Shown: positions 49,120 through 57,868 of the stretch, one piece after another
Position numbering within the stretch: position 1 is the first letter of the stretch
Layout of the letters: each line of letters begins with the position of its first letter
Source: Chitinophaga polysaccharea
GTDB lineage: Bacteria > Bacteroidota > Bacteroidia > Chitinophagales > Chitinophagaceae
Direction of reading: 5' to 3'
Assembly: GCF_007829335.1 (NCBI RefSeq)
Contig: NZ_VIWO01000001.1
Coordinates: forward strand, 744,001-808,000
DNA length: 64,000 nt
Notes under the pieces: model-generated
Told to the model about the DNA's origin: nothing
What the model saw: only the letters and a program-made list of their open reading frames with translations
Database searches by the model: none
Made by a program: the position numbers and the translations under genes

Positions 49120-49995
49120 ATGCTGAAATCAATGACCGGCTTCGGAAGGGCAGAAAGCACCAAAGGCGAAACAAGTATCGTAGTGGAGATCAAATCGCTG
49201 AACGGGAAGCAGTTTGAAGTGAATCTGAAGTTTTCTCCTTTGTTAAAGCCCTATGAGTTTGACATCCGCACCCTTATGCAGCAAACGTTGCAGAGAGGTA
49301 CCCTGGATGCCACTATTAATATTCGCCAGAACGGCGCCACCCGTCCGGTTGTGATTAATACAGATCTTGCCAAATATTATTACCAGTCTATTACCGCGTT
49401 GTCCAATGAATTGGAGCTGCCGCAAACCGATATGCTGAATGTGTTGATGAAGCTCCCGGAAGTAGTAACACCAGCTACTGAGCAAATCACAGAAGAAGAA
49501 TGGAAAGATGTGGAGACTACCCTGCGTCAGGCCCTGACCGACCTCGACAGTCATCGTATCGATGAAGGTCAGATGCTGGATGCCGATCTGCAGCAGCGTA
49601 TCGATAATATAGATGCTTCTATGCAAAAAGTGCGTGAACTGGACCCACTTCGCAAAGACCGTATTCGTCAGCGCCTGGAAGGCTTACTGGCCGAACATGT
49701 AGGGAAAGAAAATGTGGATGGCAACCGCCTTGAACAAGAGCTGATCTTTTACCTGGAAAAACTGGATATCTCGGAAGAGTTGTCCCGACTGGAGAATCAC
49801 CTCCGCTATTTCCGGGAAATCCTGAAAGATGCCGACGCCGCCAAAGGAAAGAAGCTGGGTTTTGTATTGCAGGAAATAGGCCGCGAAATCAATACCACAG
49901 GCTCCAAAGCCAATGATGCCGGTATTCAACAATGGGTAGTGCTGATGAAAGACGAATTGGAAAAAGCCAAAGAACAAGTTTTAAACGTTTTATAG
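49120..49995 (+). CDS. YicC-family endoribonuclease-like protein
   Basis: The 291-residue protein starts MLKSMTGFGRAES, the invariant YicC start, and ends with GKKLGFVLQEIGREINTTGS and KDELEKAKEQVLNVL, the conserved C-terminal half (DUF1732). YicC proteins have been reported as endoribonucleases that take part in RNA turnover; the function in Bacteroidota is untested. It has its own promoter and is followed after 16 bp by gldH, so the two may be co-transcribed. Confidence 0.93.
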   Translation: MLKSMTGFGRAESTKGETSIVVEIKSLNGKQFEVNLKFSPLLKPYEFDIRTLMQQTLQRGTLDATINIRQNGATRPVVINTDLAKYYYQSITALSNELELPQTDMLNVLMKLPEVVTPATEQITEEEWKDVETTLRQALTDLDSHRIDEGQMLDADLQQRIDNIDASMQKVRELDPLRKDRIRQRLEGLLAEHVGKENVDGNRLEQELIFYLEKLDISEELSRLENHLRYFREILKDADAAKGKKLGFVLQEIGREINTTGSKANDAGIQQWVVLMKDELEKAKEQVLNVL

Positions 49996-50011
49996 TAAGG
50001 CACATCACCGT

Positions 50012-50500
50012 ATGAAGCAACTTTTTCTGGCCACCGCAGGCTTATTATTGCTGGCAACAGCTTGTAAGCCTCCTAAAATGGATACTTACGAGAAAAACCT
50101 GGAAGTGCCGGGGCATGAGTGGTCCTATGATTACAAACCTACTTTTGAAGTAAACATACATCCGGAGGATACTGCTTACCTGTATAATATCTGCGTAAAT
50201 ATCAGGCATACCGATGCCTATCCCTACAGCAACATATGGGTATTGGTAGGTACGCAATACCCGGGCGACAGTATACCTAAAGAACAACGGGTAGAACTGC
50301 CGCTGGCAGATATCACTGGTAAATGGTCTGGTTCGGGTCTGGATGATATTTACGAGCACCGTATCTTCATCCAGCAGCGGGCCATCTTCAACAAACCAGG
50401 AACCTACAAATTTACCTTTGAACAGAATATGCGGCAAAATCCGCTCCCCCATGTGATGAATGTTGGTTTGCGGATCGAGAAAGCCGGTACCAGGCAATGA
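50012..50500 (+). CDS. gldH: Gliding motility lipoprotein GldH
   Basis: The 162-residue protein has a lipoprotein signal with Cys at residue 18 (LLLLATACKPPK), then the GldH-like sequence KNLEVPGHEWSYDYKPTFEV, CVNIRHTDAYPYSNIWV and FEQNMRQNPLPHVMNVGLRI. GldH is needed for gliding and secretion in Flavobacterium johnsoniae, anchored in the envelope. Other gld genes are not in the window. The stop overlaps the ATG of the next kinase gene. Confidence 0.9.
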   Translation: MKQLFLATAGLLLLATACKPPKMDTYEKNLEVPGHEWSYDYKPTFEVNIHPEDTAYLYNICVNIRHTDAYPYSNIWVLVGTQYPGDSIPKEQRVELPLADITGKWSGSGLDDIYEHRIFIQQRAIFNKPGTYKFTFEQNMRQNPLPHVMNVGLRIEKAGTRQ

Positions 50501-51516
50501 TGAAAAGATTTTTCAATAAAATGCAGGAAGGAAAAACCGTTTCCTTCGTTTACTTCCTGGTGATGGCTTACACCATAGCCGCATTGGTATGGTGGGGCAT
50601 TTTATTGTTCAGGCAAAGCGAACAAATCAAAGGCTTCGAACAACAAAACCTGTATCTCCGGGTCGATAGCCTTACACAACCGGTAGAACATCAGCTGGAG
50701 TTGCAAAGGATTAACAAGGAGGAACATATGCGCTCCTTTAAGTACCTGGGAGAAGGGATCATTTTCCTGGGCATTATCTTATTGGGGGCTGTATTTGTAT
50801 ACCGGGCCGTTTGGAAATATATGAAACTCAGCCGGCAACAGCAGAACTTTATGATGGCGGTAACGCACGAGTTGAAATCCCCGATAGCAGTAGCCAAACT
50901 AAACCTGGAAACGATCCGTAAACATAAGCTGGATGAGGAAACGCAGTTGAAGCTGCTCAACAATACGATCCGCGAAACGAACCGCCTCGACCAGTTATGC
51001 AACAACATTTTGCTGGCCGCACAGCTGGAAACGCATAAATACCGGCTTTTTAAGGAGCCGCTCGACTTTTCCTCGCTGGTATCCGGAAGTATTAAAGACC
51101 TCGATGGCCGTATAGGCACCCATCAGATCAATGCGGAAGTAATGCCGGATATATGGCTGGAAGGAGATAAGCTTACCCTGCAGATTATTGTTAACAACCT
51201 GGTGGAGAATGCCGCTAAATATGCCCCCAAGAATACTACCATCCTCGTAAAACTCTTTGAGAGCAACAAGGAGCTGAAATTACAGGTAATTGATGAAGGA
51301 CCAGGTATCCCCGATGAAGAGAAAGGTCGCATCTTCCTAAAGTTTTACCGGGTGGGCAACGAAAATACCCGCAATGCAAAAGGATCTGGACTGGGGTTAT
51401 TCCTCACGGCTAAGATCGTAGAACAACATGGCGGCAGTATCGAAGTAAAGGATAATGTACCGGTTGGTAGTTGTTTTGAAATAACCTTGCCTGAATATTC
51501 CATTCAAACAGCGTAA
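50497..51516 (+). CDS. Transmembrane sensor histidine kinase
   Basis: The 339-residue protein starts with ATGATG at 50497, overlapping the gldH stop. It has two membrane helices (about 15-35 and 82-102) with a short periplasmic loop, then an HisKA domain with MMAVTHELKSPIAVAKLNLE (phospho-His) and an HATPase with NNLVENAAKYAPK, DEGPGIPDEEKG and GSGLGLFLTAKI. It pairs with the OmpR-type regulator 62 bp downstream. Coupling to gldH suggests gliding or surface functions may be linked to this system, but that is only inferred from overlap. Confidence 0.92.
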   Translation: MMKRFFNKMQEGKTVSFVYFLVMAYTIAALVWWGILLFRQSEQIKGFEQQNLYLRVDSLTQPVEHQLELQRINKEEHMRSFKYLGEGIIFLGIILLGAVFVYRAVWKYMKLSRQQQNFMMAVTHELKSPIAVAKLNLETIRKHKLDEETQLKLLNNTIRETNRLDQLCNNILLAAQLETHKYRLFKEPLDFSSLVSGSIKDLDGRIGTHQINAEVMPDIWLEGDKLTLQIIVNNLVENAAKYAPKNTTILVKLFESNKELKLQVIDEGPGIPDEEKGRIFLKFYRVGNENTRNAKGSGLGLFLTAKIVEQHGGSIEVKDNVPVGSCFEITLPEYSIQTA

Positions 51517-51578
51517 ATTAGATGAAGGATTGGTGAATATCAATAACCCGGATTCGATGTAAAATCAAACATTAACAC

Positions 51579-52289
51579 ATGAAGGAAGCGACAAAGGCAT
51601 CAATACTGCTGGTGGAAGATGAAGAAAATCTTCAGGAAGCGCTGAAGCTGAACCTGGAGCTGGAAGGATATGAAGTAACGGCAGTAGATAACGGTACAGC
51701 TGCGCTGAAAGCAGTTAAAAACGAATATTTCGACCTTATTATATTGGACATCATGTTGCCCGAAATGGATGGTATTGCTGTATGTGAAAACATACGCATT
51801 CAGAATAATGAGATACCCATCCTTTTCCTCAGCGCCAAAAACAGTAGTGCCGACCGTGTACTGGGGCTAAAGAAAGGGGGCGATGATTATATGACCAAAC
51901 CCTTTAACCTGGAAGAGTTATTACTTCGGGTTGAGAAGCTGATCGTAAAAAATAAGAAGATCCAGGATAAAGACAGTGTACCCAATGTATATCGCTTTGG
52001 AGATAATACTATTGACTTTGCCGCACAGGAGTGTATTGGCAAAGACGGTAAACACTATGAGCTGAGCAAGAAGGAAGCTATGCTCCTGAAGCTGCTGATC
52101 GAAAATAAAGGCGAAGTAGTTACCCGCGAAAAGATATTACAGGTAGTATGGGGATATAACGTATACCCTACCACGCGTACTATTGATAACTTTATCCTCA
52201 ATTTCCGTAAGTATTTTGAAGAAGACAGCCGTAATTCCCGCTATTTCCACTCTGTAAGAGGCGTTGGATATAAATTTACAGAAGCATAA
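51579..52289 (+). CDS. OmpR-family response regulator
   Basis: The 236-residue protein has a receiver with LLVEDEENLQEALKLN, LIILDIMLPEMDG (phospho-Asp), FLSAKNSS and MTKPFNLEELLLR, and a C-terminal winged helix (LSKKEAMLLKLLIENKGEVV, RTIDNFILNFRKYF). It follows its cognate kinase gene and is followed by a hairpin. Targets unknown. It shows no special relationship to the phased repeats at 28447-28516, which sit next to a different OmpR-type gene. Confidence 0.93.
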   Translation: MKEATKASILLVEDEENLQEALKLNLELEGYEVTAVDNGTAALKAVKNEYFDLIILDIMLPEMDGIAVCENIRIQNNEIPILFLSAKNSSADRVLGLKKGGDDYMTKPFNLEELLLRVEKLIVKNKKIQDKDSVPNVYRFGDNTIDFAAQECIGKDGKHYELSKKEAMLLKLLIENKGEVVTREKILQVVWGYNVYPTTRTIDNFILNFRKYFEEDSRNSRYFHSVRGVGYKFTEA

Positions 52290-52298
52290 CCAGTTGTT

Positions 52299-52335
52299 TT
52301 TCTGCCTTATGCCTGCAAAGGGTATAAGGCAGAAA
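52299..52335 (+). terminator. Hairpin after the response regulator gene
   Basis: Perfect 12-bp arms 52299-52310 and 52324-52335 with a 13-base loop, 9 bp after the stop. A T-rich stretch precedes rather than follows, so termination efficiency is uncertain. Confidence 0.5.
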
Positions 52336-52483
52336 GCAAAATGCTTTTAGCCACTTTTCATCTCAATCTCCCCACTTTCCCCTGAAATTCGACCTCATAG
52401 TAAATCCCCCTTTCCCGTGGTGCTGAATTAGCCGATATTTATTCTGCTTATATGAGATGAAGTGCATCCTGTAAACCTAATTT

Positions 52484-53293
52484 GTGGCACAACATTATAC
52501 GTACATAGTCTTTGCTGCGGAGTGGCCCTTGTGGCTGTTTTTTTTGTTAAGTCTCGTTACCCTAATAGTATTTTTTGCCCTGCGGGAAAGAAAAATCAGG
52601 AGAGCTTCAGCGAAAGAAATAACCAAACACCATGCGCTGGTTAACCTGGAACTACATGCCTTCCAGGCGCAGATGGACCCTCATTTTATTTTTAATAGCC
52701 TCAACGCTATTCATCATTATATCCTTACTACCAGTACGGATATGGCCTCCCTATACCTCACCCGTTTTTCCCGTTTGATGCGCCTCATGATCGGGAACTT
52801 CAATAAAGAATGGATTTCTCTCCAGGATGAACTGGACGCACTGGAACTATATATACAGCTGGAGCAACTACGCTTCGATGAGCAGTTCAACTACCAGATA
52901 AATGTACTGCCGGATGTGAACAAGCAATTTACTTTAATACCTCCCCTGATTATTCAACCTTACGTGCAATACGCTATCTGGCATCGCCTGTTGTTAAGAC
53001 CCCAGAAGTCAGGTGGACAGCTGCTGATCACCATCTGTAAAGAAAAAGACCGCCTGTTTATACAGCTGGAAGATAATGGGGTATTGATTACGGAAATACT
53101 GGATAGCACCGGCGAGCGCCAGGCATCCGGTATCGACATTGCCTCGGAACGGTTGTATATGATGAGTGAAAAATATCATATGCAGGCCAGTATTAAAGCG
53201 CTGCAGATATACGACGCCTCCCTTGCGCCCACTGCTAACAGGTTGATTATTAGTATGCAACATGTGGGAGCCTGCCAATCTCTGGCTGGCTAA
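52484..53293 (+). CDS. LytS-type sensor kinase with degraded ATP-binding motifs
   Basis: The 269-residue frame starts with GTG 52484. One or two N-terminal membrane segments lead to a His_kinase domain whose phospho-acceptor region is intact: FQAQMDPHFIFNSLNAIHH (His67). The ATP domain is altered: the N-box that normally reads VENAIxHG is VQYAIWHR (161-168), losing the Glu, Asn and Gly, and the DNGIG box reads DNGVLI (197-202). The orphan LytS-type gene at 30712 keeps both. So autophosphorylation is doubtful; it may act as a non-kinase sensor for the LytTR regulator 120 bp downstream. Confidence 0.82.
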   Translation: MAQHYTYIVFAAEWPLWLFFLLSLVTLIVFFALRERKIRRASAKEITKHHALVNLELHAFQAQMDPHFIFNSLNAIHHYILTTSTDMASLYLTRFSRLMRLMIGNFNKEWISLQDELDALELYIQLEQLRFDEQFNYQINVLPDVNKQFTLIPPLIIQPYVQYAIWHRLLLRPQKSGGQLLITICKEKDRLFIQLEDNGVLITEILDSTGERQASGIDIASERLYMMSEKYHMQASIKALQIYDASLAPTANRLIISMQHVGACQSLAG

Positions 53294-53412
53294 GTCTTTA
53301 ATTGGGTCATATGCCATTAATTGCTTAATTTCTACATGGATTTTGGGGCTCAATGACCATATAAACTTCATCTCAACGCAAACCTGCAATCACAATCTTA
53401 TTACTTTAACGT

Positions 53413-54159
53413 ATGCGTACCATCATTGTAGATGATGAGAAACATAGTCGGGATGCATTACAAATAATGTTGGAAAGGTATTGTCCGCATGTTGTCTTAC
53501 AAGCGGTTTGTGGAAACGGCCTCGAGGCCATTCACGCGATTAATAACTTGCACCCTCAACTAGTTTTCCTGGATGTGGAGATGCCCGGAATAGACGGTTT
53601 CCAGGTACTTGAAGCCTGTAACCACCGTGATTTTTCCGTCATTTTCATCACAGCTTATGATCAATATGCCCTGGAGGCTATTCATCACAGCGCACTGGAC
53701 TTCCTGCTCAAACCGATAGACTCGAAAGAGTTGCGGCTAGCGGTAGAAAAAGCCGGTTTGCAAACGCATGCCGATAAAACAGAAAAGTTGGATAACTTGT
53801 TGCAGTTCCTGCAACAACAGCTCGGGCAGGACGAAAGAATGGCATTGCCAACCCTGAACGGGTTGCAAATGGTTACTGCCCGGAATATTATTTATTGCAG
53901 ATCTATCGGCGCGCAAACCCGGTTGCATTTACAGATGCCAGACAAGCCAGTGCTGGTACACCGCACCTTGCCCGAAATGGAAGTCTGGCTATCCGGTAAA
54001 GGGTTCTTCCGGGTACATAATAGCTTCCTGATTAACCTGTCGTTTATGAACAAGTATATTAAGGGAGATGGGGGAGAAATAATTATGAGTGATGGCTATT
54101 GTGTACCGGTAGCCCGCGAAAAGAAACACGACTTTTTACTGCGGATAGAGCGATTATAA
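53413..54159 (+). CDS. LytTR-family response regulator
   Basis: The 248-residue protein starts MRTIIVDDEKHSRDALQIML. The receiver has VDDE, LVFLDVEMPGIDG (phospho-Asp) and LDFLLKPIDSKELR. The C-terminal LytTR DNA-binding domain reads FFRVHNSFLINLSFMNKYI and IIMSDGYCVPVAREKKHDFL. It pairs with the degraded LytS-type protein upstream. LytTR regulators bind direct repeats in promoters, and none was found near. Its stop is three bases from that of the convergent batE gene. Confidence 0.92.
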   Translation: MRTIIVDDEKHSRDALQIMLERYCPHVVLQAVCGNGLEAIHAINNLHPQLVFLDVEMPGIDGFQVLEACNHRDFSVIFITAYDQYALEAIHHSALDFLLKPIDSKELRLAVEKAGLQTHADKTEKLDNLLQFLQQQLGQDERMALPTLNGLQMVTARNIIYCRSIGAQTRLHLQMPDKPVLVHRTLPEMEVWLSGKGFFRVHNSFLINLSFMNKYIKGDGGEIIMSDGYCVPVAREKKHDFLLRIERL

Positions 54160-54162
54160 GTA

Positions 54163-54951
54163 TTACAGCCGTTTAATATACGAACAACTTATCCAGCCGC
54201 TTTTGCCGTCTGCCAGTTCTATTTTACAGAAATCAGCGGTGGCATCGGTAATATGTACTTTCATGCCCTCTCCTACTTCAAAGGCATCCCGGCTGTTTTC
54301 ATCGGGCGCCGTTTTCGCTTTAATATTGGCGTTCATGACGATGCCTGTTTGATGATTATTGGCAGAAAGGTAAGTATCTACCGCCATGAGCAGGTAAAGC
54401 GCACATAAAGCGCCCAGCACATAGGTGCCCCATTTTACAAAATGGTTTCTCCATCCGGGTGTATAAACATTCATTATGATGCCGGCTATCAGTAGCCAGA
54501 AAAGCACTACGGCGCCTATTGCCCAGCCATTTGCTTTGTGCAGGTGTTGTAACTGCAACCACCATTGCTGGAAAAACACCAGCGGTAATTCCTCTACGAA
54601 GCCATTCACTTTTTGATTTACCAGGTCGAGGTTATGTTTCACTGCAGCATCGTTGGGAGATAGCTCCAGCGCTTTTTCGTAGTTGTATACTGCCAGCCCG
54701 GGTTTACCGGCTTTATACCAGGCATTACCGGCATTAAAATAAAGCGCTTTTTGTGTATGTCCTTCATCCAGCAACGCCTGGTAAGCCCTGGCGGCTTCGG
54801 TGTATTTGCTTTGGTTAAAAAGGAGGTTGGCCTCTTCAAAGCGATGCTGTGGATTAGCGCTGGGGGCAGATTGGCCGCGTCCAACGGAAAACGTGAACAA
54901 CAATGCTATCGCTAAAAACGCCGGTTTAATATGTTGATGATAGTTCAGCAT
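54163..54951 (-). CDS. batE: BatE-like TPR and SH3-domain protein
   Basis: The 262-residue protein has a signal peptide (FLAIALLFTFSVGRG), two or more TPR motifs (ALYFNAGNAWYKAGKPGLAV, YNYEKALELSPND), two membrane helices around residues 145-195 (WAIGAVVLFWLLIAGIIM and WGTYVLGALCALYLLMAV), and a C-terminal SH3-type domain ending in GKSGWISCSYIKRL. This is the domain order of BatE in the Bacteroides aerotolerance operon. It begins 7 bp after batD. The other bat genes and moxR are not in the window. Confidence 0.86.
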   Translation of the reverse strand: MLNYHQHIKPAFLAIALLFTFSVGRGQSAPSANPQHRFEEANLLFNQSKYTEAARAYQALLDEGHTQKALYFNAGNAWYKAGKPGLAVYNYEKALELSPNDAAVKHNLDLVNQKVNGFVEELPLVFFQQWWLQLQHLHKANGWAIGAVVLFWLLIAGIIMNVYTPGWRNHFVKWGTYVLGALCALYLLMAVDTYLSANNHQTGIVMNANIKAKTAPDENSRDAFEVGEGMKVHITDATADFCKIELADGKSGWISCSYIKRL

Positions 54952-54958
54952 GGTTCAA

Positions 54959-56911
54959 TTAATTCTTTAACGCCTGTTCCAGGTTACTGATAATAGTCAC
55001 GGCTTGTTCGTAGGTCCCCTGCATTTTACGATTATCCTGTCCTGGTGCATACAGGGCTACTTCGCAGTTATCGATCAGGCTAAACAGGTCGTGGGTATTG
55101 CTGCCATTGATGTGGCGCACATTTAGTTTTTCCTGTACCAGTTGCTTGCTCAGGTCGGCCATGGGTATTTTCAGTTTGGTACTGAGATATCCCCAAACAG
55201 CGCGGGAAGTTTCTTCATAAAATGCCTTATCCTTTCCTTCCTTCAGGTAACGGGCGGCCAGTTCCAGTCGCTTCAGGGCTACTTTGTTGGCATAGCGGAG
55301 TTTGAGCGCAGCAGCGTTGGTGGTATTATAGTCTTTTCTGCGTTTATTCAGGATAATACCGGCAGCTGCGAGTAATGGCAGCAGCAGTAAGATATAAAAC
55401 CAGGGACTGAGGACAAACCAGCTATGATGGCGGGTCCAGTCGAGTACGCCGGTATCATTTTTCACCAGTTCATTCCTGGCCACGCCAAAGTCCTGTTTAT
55501 CTTGTTTTATATGCTTACCCTGGGCCACGTGAATATTGAAAGGCTCGGAGCGCAAGGTTTTAAAGCTATTGGCTTCCGGGTCGAAGTAAGAAAATTCTAC
55601 TGCGGGGATGGTATGATCGCCTGCTTCCTGGGGCATCAGTACATATTCAAAAGTACGTTTGCCGGAGAGCGGATTGCTGTTTTTTTCGATATCGTCGGTA
55701 ACCTTGGGGTCGTATTTGTCGAAACCTGCAGGGACGTCTATTTTGGGAGAGTTAAGCAGATTTACGTTACCCTGGCCGTTGATGGTTACTTTCAGGGTAA
55801 GTGCATCATCTGTGGTGAGTTTATTTTTATCCACCACGGCGGTCATATTGAACTTACCTACTGCGCCATTATAGCTAACCGGGCGTCCGTCTACCGGTAC
55901 AGGTTTTACTGTAATGCTGATAGGATTGCTCTGTATTTTGTACGGAACGTCCTGGTATTCAACTTCCGGACGGTTAAAGAAGTCATCAAAGAAAGGATCT
56001 TTAAAGGCAGGATCGTTGAAGAAATCTTCAAACGGATCTTTGCCCCCCCGTCCGCCGTTATTACGTTTGCTGCTCACCATTTTTACGAGCCTTACCTGGT
56101 TGTCTACTTCTACCGGGTCCAGCTCCAGGGTACCTGATTGCAGGGGGAACAGTAAAGTTTTGCGGATGGTAAATACTTTATAGGGAATACCATTCACCCG
56201 TTCTTCGGTGGCCTGGGGTGGATTGGGCAATTCAATATCTTTTGCGGAAAAGCCTTTAAAGGCAGGTACTTTGGTAACGCTGGAATTAGTTGGGAGCCTG
56301 GTGTATAGTTTATACGTTGCCGTTAGTTGCTGTCCTTCGTATAAATTGGTTTTATCCACCTCTACTTTCAGGAAAATATTTTTCTTCAGCTTTTCATTGA
56401 TGTCTTCTCCTTTTTTCAGGAATCCTTCGGGAAGGTCTTCTCCGCCCTGGCCGCGGTGGGATGGATAGGCCCCGGCAGATGCAGGTGGCTGCTGTTGTTG
56501 TTGCTGTTGCGCATTGCCTTTTCTGACTTCAATCAACACCGGGTTTGATTTTACCACGTTCCCATTTACGCGGGCCTGTGCGCCGGCAATGGTGAAGCTG
56601 CCTACATGTTTGGGTTGAAGGAGATAGCTAAGTGCTATGTATTCAGAACGTTTACCGTTGAAGATGGATTGCCCCTGCATTTGTGAAGGCCCCTGGAGCA
56701 CTTCAAAATCTTTAAAGCTGGGTGGTGTAAAGCTGGTCACATTGCTCCCATTTTCCAGCATAAACTGGATCTGGAACGGTTCATCCTGCGTCACGGTGTT
56801 ATTGCTCACAGTAGTCGTAAAGCGGAACTCCTGCGCAAACGCGCTGGCTACCAGTCCCAGGCAAAACAAGATGGAGTAAATACACTTCCTTATGCTAATT
56901 CTGTACATCAT
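54959..56911 (-). CDS. batD: BatD-family membrane protein
   Basis: The 650-residue protein has a signal peptide (ILFCLGLVASAFAQ), then a long beta-rich periplasmic part of repeated Ig-like strands (FRFTTTVSNNTVTQDEPFQI, LTATYKLYTRLPTNSSVTKV), a Gly/Gln-rich linker (NAQQQQQQQPPASAGAY) and a membrane helix near 525 (WFYILLLLPLLAAAGIIL), with a C-terminal cytoplasmic helical domain. This is BatD, named for oxygen tolerance in Bacteroides; its molecular role is unknown. It is co-transcribed with batE. Confidence 0.9.
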   Translation of the reverse strand: MMYRISIRKCIYSILFCLGLVASAFAQEFRFTTTVSNNTVTQDEPFQIQFMLENGSNVTSFTPPSFKDFEVLQGPSQMQGQSIFNGKRSEYIALSYLLQPKHVGSFTIAGAQARVNGNVVKSNPVLIEVRKGNAQQQQQQQPPASAGAYPSHRGQGGEDLPEGFLKKGEDINEKLKKNIFLKVEVDKTNLYEGQQLTATYKLYTRLPTNSSVTKVPAFKGFSAKDIELPNPPQATEERVNGIPYKVFTIRKTLLFPLQSGTLELDPVEVDNQVRLVKMVSSKRNNGGRGGKDPFEDFFNDPAFKDPFFDDFFNRPEVEYQDVPYKIQSNPISITVKPVPVDGRPVSYNGAVGKFNMTAVVDKNKLTTDDALTLKVTINGQGNVNLLNSPKIDVPAGFDKYDPKVTDDIEKNSNPLSGKRTFEYVLMPQEAGDHTIPAVEFSYFDPEANSFKTLRSEPFNIHVAQGKHIKQDKQDFGVARNELVKNDTGVLDWTRHHSWFVLSPWFYILLLLPLLAAAGIILNKRRKDYNTTNAAALKLRYANKVALKRLELAARYLKEGKDKAFYEETSRAVWGYLSTKLKIPMADLSKQLVQEKLNVRHINGSNTHDLFSLIDNCEVALYAPGQDNRKMQGTYEQAVTIISNLEQALKN

Positions 56912-56923
56912 AAATTATGTCAA

Positions 56924-56931
56924 CAAATTTA
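56924..56931 (-). promoter_or_regulatory. Candidate -7 promoter element of batD
   Basis: TAAATTTG on the minus strand, matching TAnnTTTG, 13 bp upstream of the batD ATG; a very short leader is implied. Confidence 0.45.
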
Positions 56932-57000
56932 ACCAAAGCCGCGCTGGAAGCGAGGCAAGCCCCGTTAAAAGTTAGTTAAAACATTTTAATATGTTCTAAA

Positions 57001-57047
57001 TTAGTTATTCAGATCTTTTGCGTTGCTGTCATTATCCGAATAACTAA
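57001..57047 (-). terminator. Weak hairpin downstream of the SDR gene
   Basis: Arms 57001-57010 and 57038-57047 pair over 10 bp with a 27-base loop, 23 bp beyond the SDR stop. AT-rich arms and a large loop make this a weak signal. Confidence 0.35.
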
Positions 57048-57069
57048 AATTGCTCATGTGATGAAAGGA

Positions 57070-57771
57070 TCAAATGTCTCCCAGCATGGGTCTGAGCAGG
57101 ATTTCCTCTACAACCGTTTGTTTGGCCAGGGACCAGGCCGACCAAATCACACTGGCTATATCTTCCGGGGGCATCATCCTGTCGGCGGGCGCTTCGAAGC
57201 CATCCCAGGAAGCGGTTAAGGTAGGACCCGGACTTACTGTAGTTACCTTGATATGATGAGGGATCAGTTCTTCTCTTAAATTTTTGCTGAACCCCAATAA
57301 GGCATGTTTGGTAATACCATAAGACCCGCCATTGGGATAAGCTTTATAGCTGGCTGTAGAACAGAGATTGAAGATATGCCCGTTGCGATGAGGGATCATG
57401 GCTGGCAACAACGCCCTGGTGAGGTGGTAGGCACTGTATACGTTCACCGCCATCAACTTTTCCAGCAGTCCATCTTCTTCTTGCTGCAGGGCGCCAGGGA
57501 TAAAGATGCCGGCATTATTTACCAGTATATCTATACGGGAGAAAGTGGCCATCACTTTACCTGCAAAGGCCAATACCTGTGATTTATCTCCCATATCTAC
57601 ACTTTCTGCCAGTATGGTAGCGTTCGGATTCTTTTGCTGGATCGTTGCTTTGGCATCGGCCAATGCGCCGGCATGTCTTGCGCAAATGGCCACGTTACAT
57701 CCTTCCTGTGCCAGTTTCTCAGCAATGGCCTTTCCAATGCCTTTGCTGGCGCCTGTAATAACTGCGTTCAT
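57070..57771 (-). CDS. Short-chain dehydrogenase/reductase
   Basis: The 233-residue classical SDR begins MNAVITGASKGIGKAIAEKL (TGxxxGxG NAD(P) site). It has VNNAGIF and the catalytic Ser in HIFNLCSTASYKAYPNGG and Tyr-Lys in SYGITKHALL (Tyr-x-x-x-Lys). Closest in look to 3-ketoacyl-ACP reductase-like SDRs, but it lacks an obvious fatty-acid gene context. Substrate unknown. Transcribed alone. Confidence 0.87.
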   Translation of the reverse strand: MNAVITGASKGIGKAIAEKLAQEGCNVAICARHAGALADAKATIQQKNPNATILAESVDMGDKSQVLAFAGKVMATFSRIDILVNNAGIFIPGALQQEEDGLLEKLMAVNVYSAYHLTRALLPAMIPHRNGHIFNLCSTASYKAYPNGGSYGITKHALLGFSKNLREELIPHHIKVTTVSPGPTLTASWDGFEAPADRMMPPEDIASVIWSAWSLAKQTVVEEILLRPMLGDI

Positions 57772-57853
57772 ATTTTTTCCTCGTTAATGCAGTAAAATAA
57801 TGAATTTACTTTGAATGCCCTTGCTTACGCTCATCCTTCTGGGCAGTATTTAG

Positions 57854-57861
57854 TACCTTTG
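57854..57861 (+). promoter_or_regulatory. Candidate -7 promoter element of yjjG
   Basis: TACCTTTG matches TAnnTTTG and ends 7 bp before the ATG at 57869, implying a nearly leaderless mRNA. Confidence 0.55.
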
Positions 57862-57868
57862 CGGTGCC

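Noticed and set aside
56461..56530. CTG/TTG-rich stretch suggesting a microsatellite
   Set aside because: It encodes the poly-Gln linker of BatD; a coding low-complexity segment and not an independent repeat.
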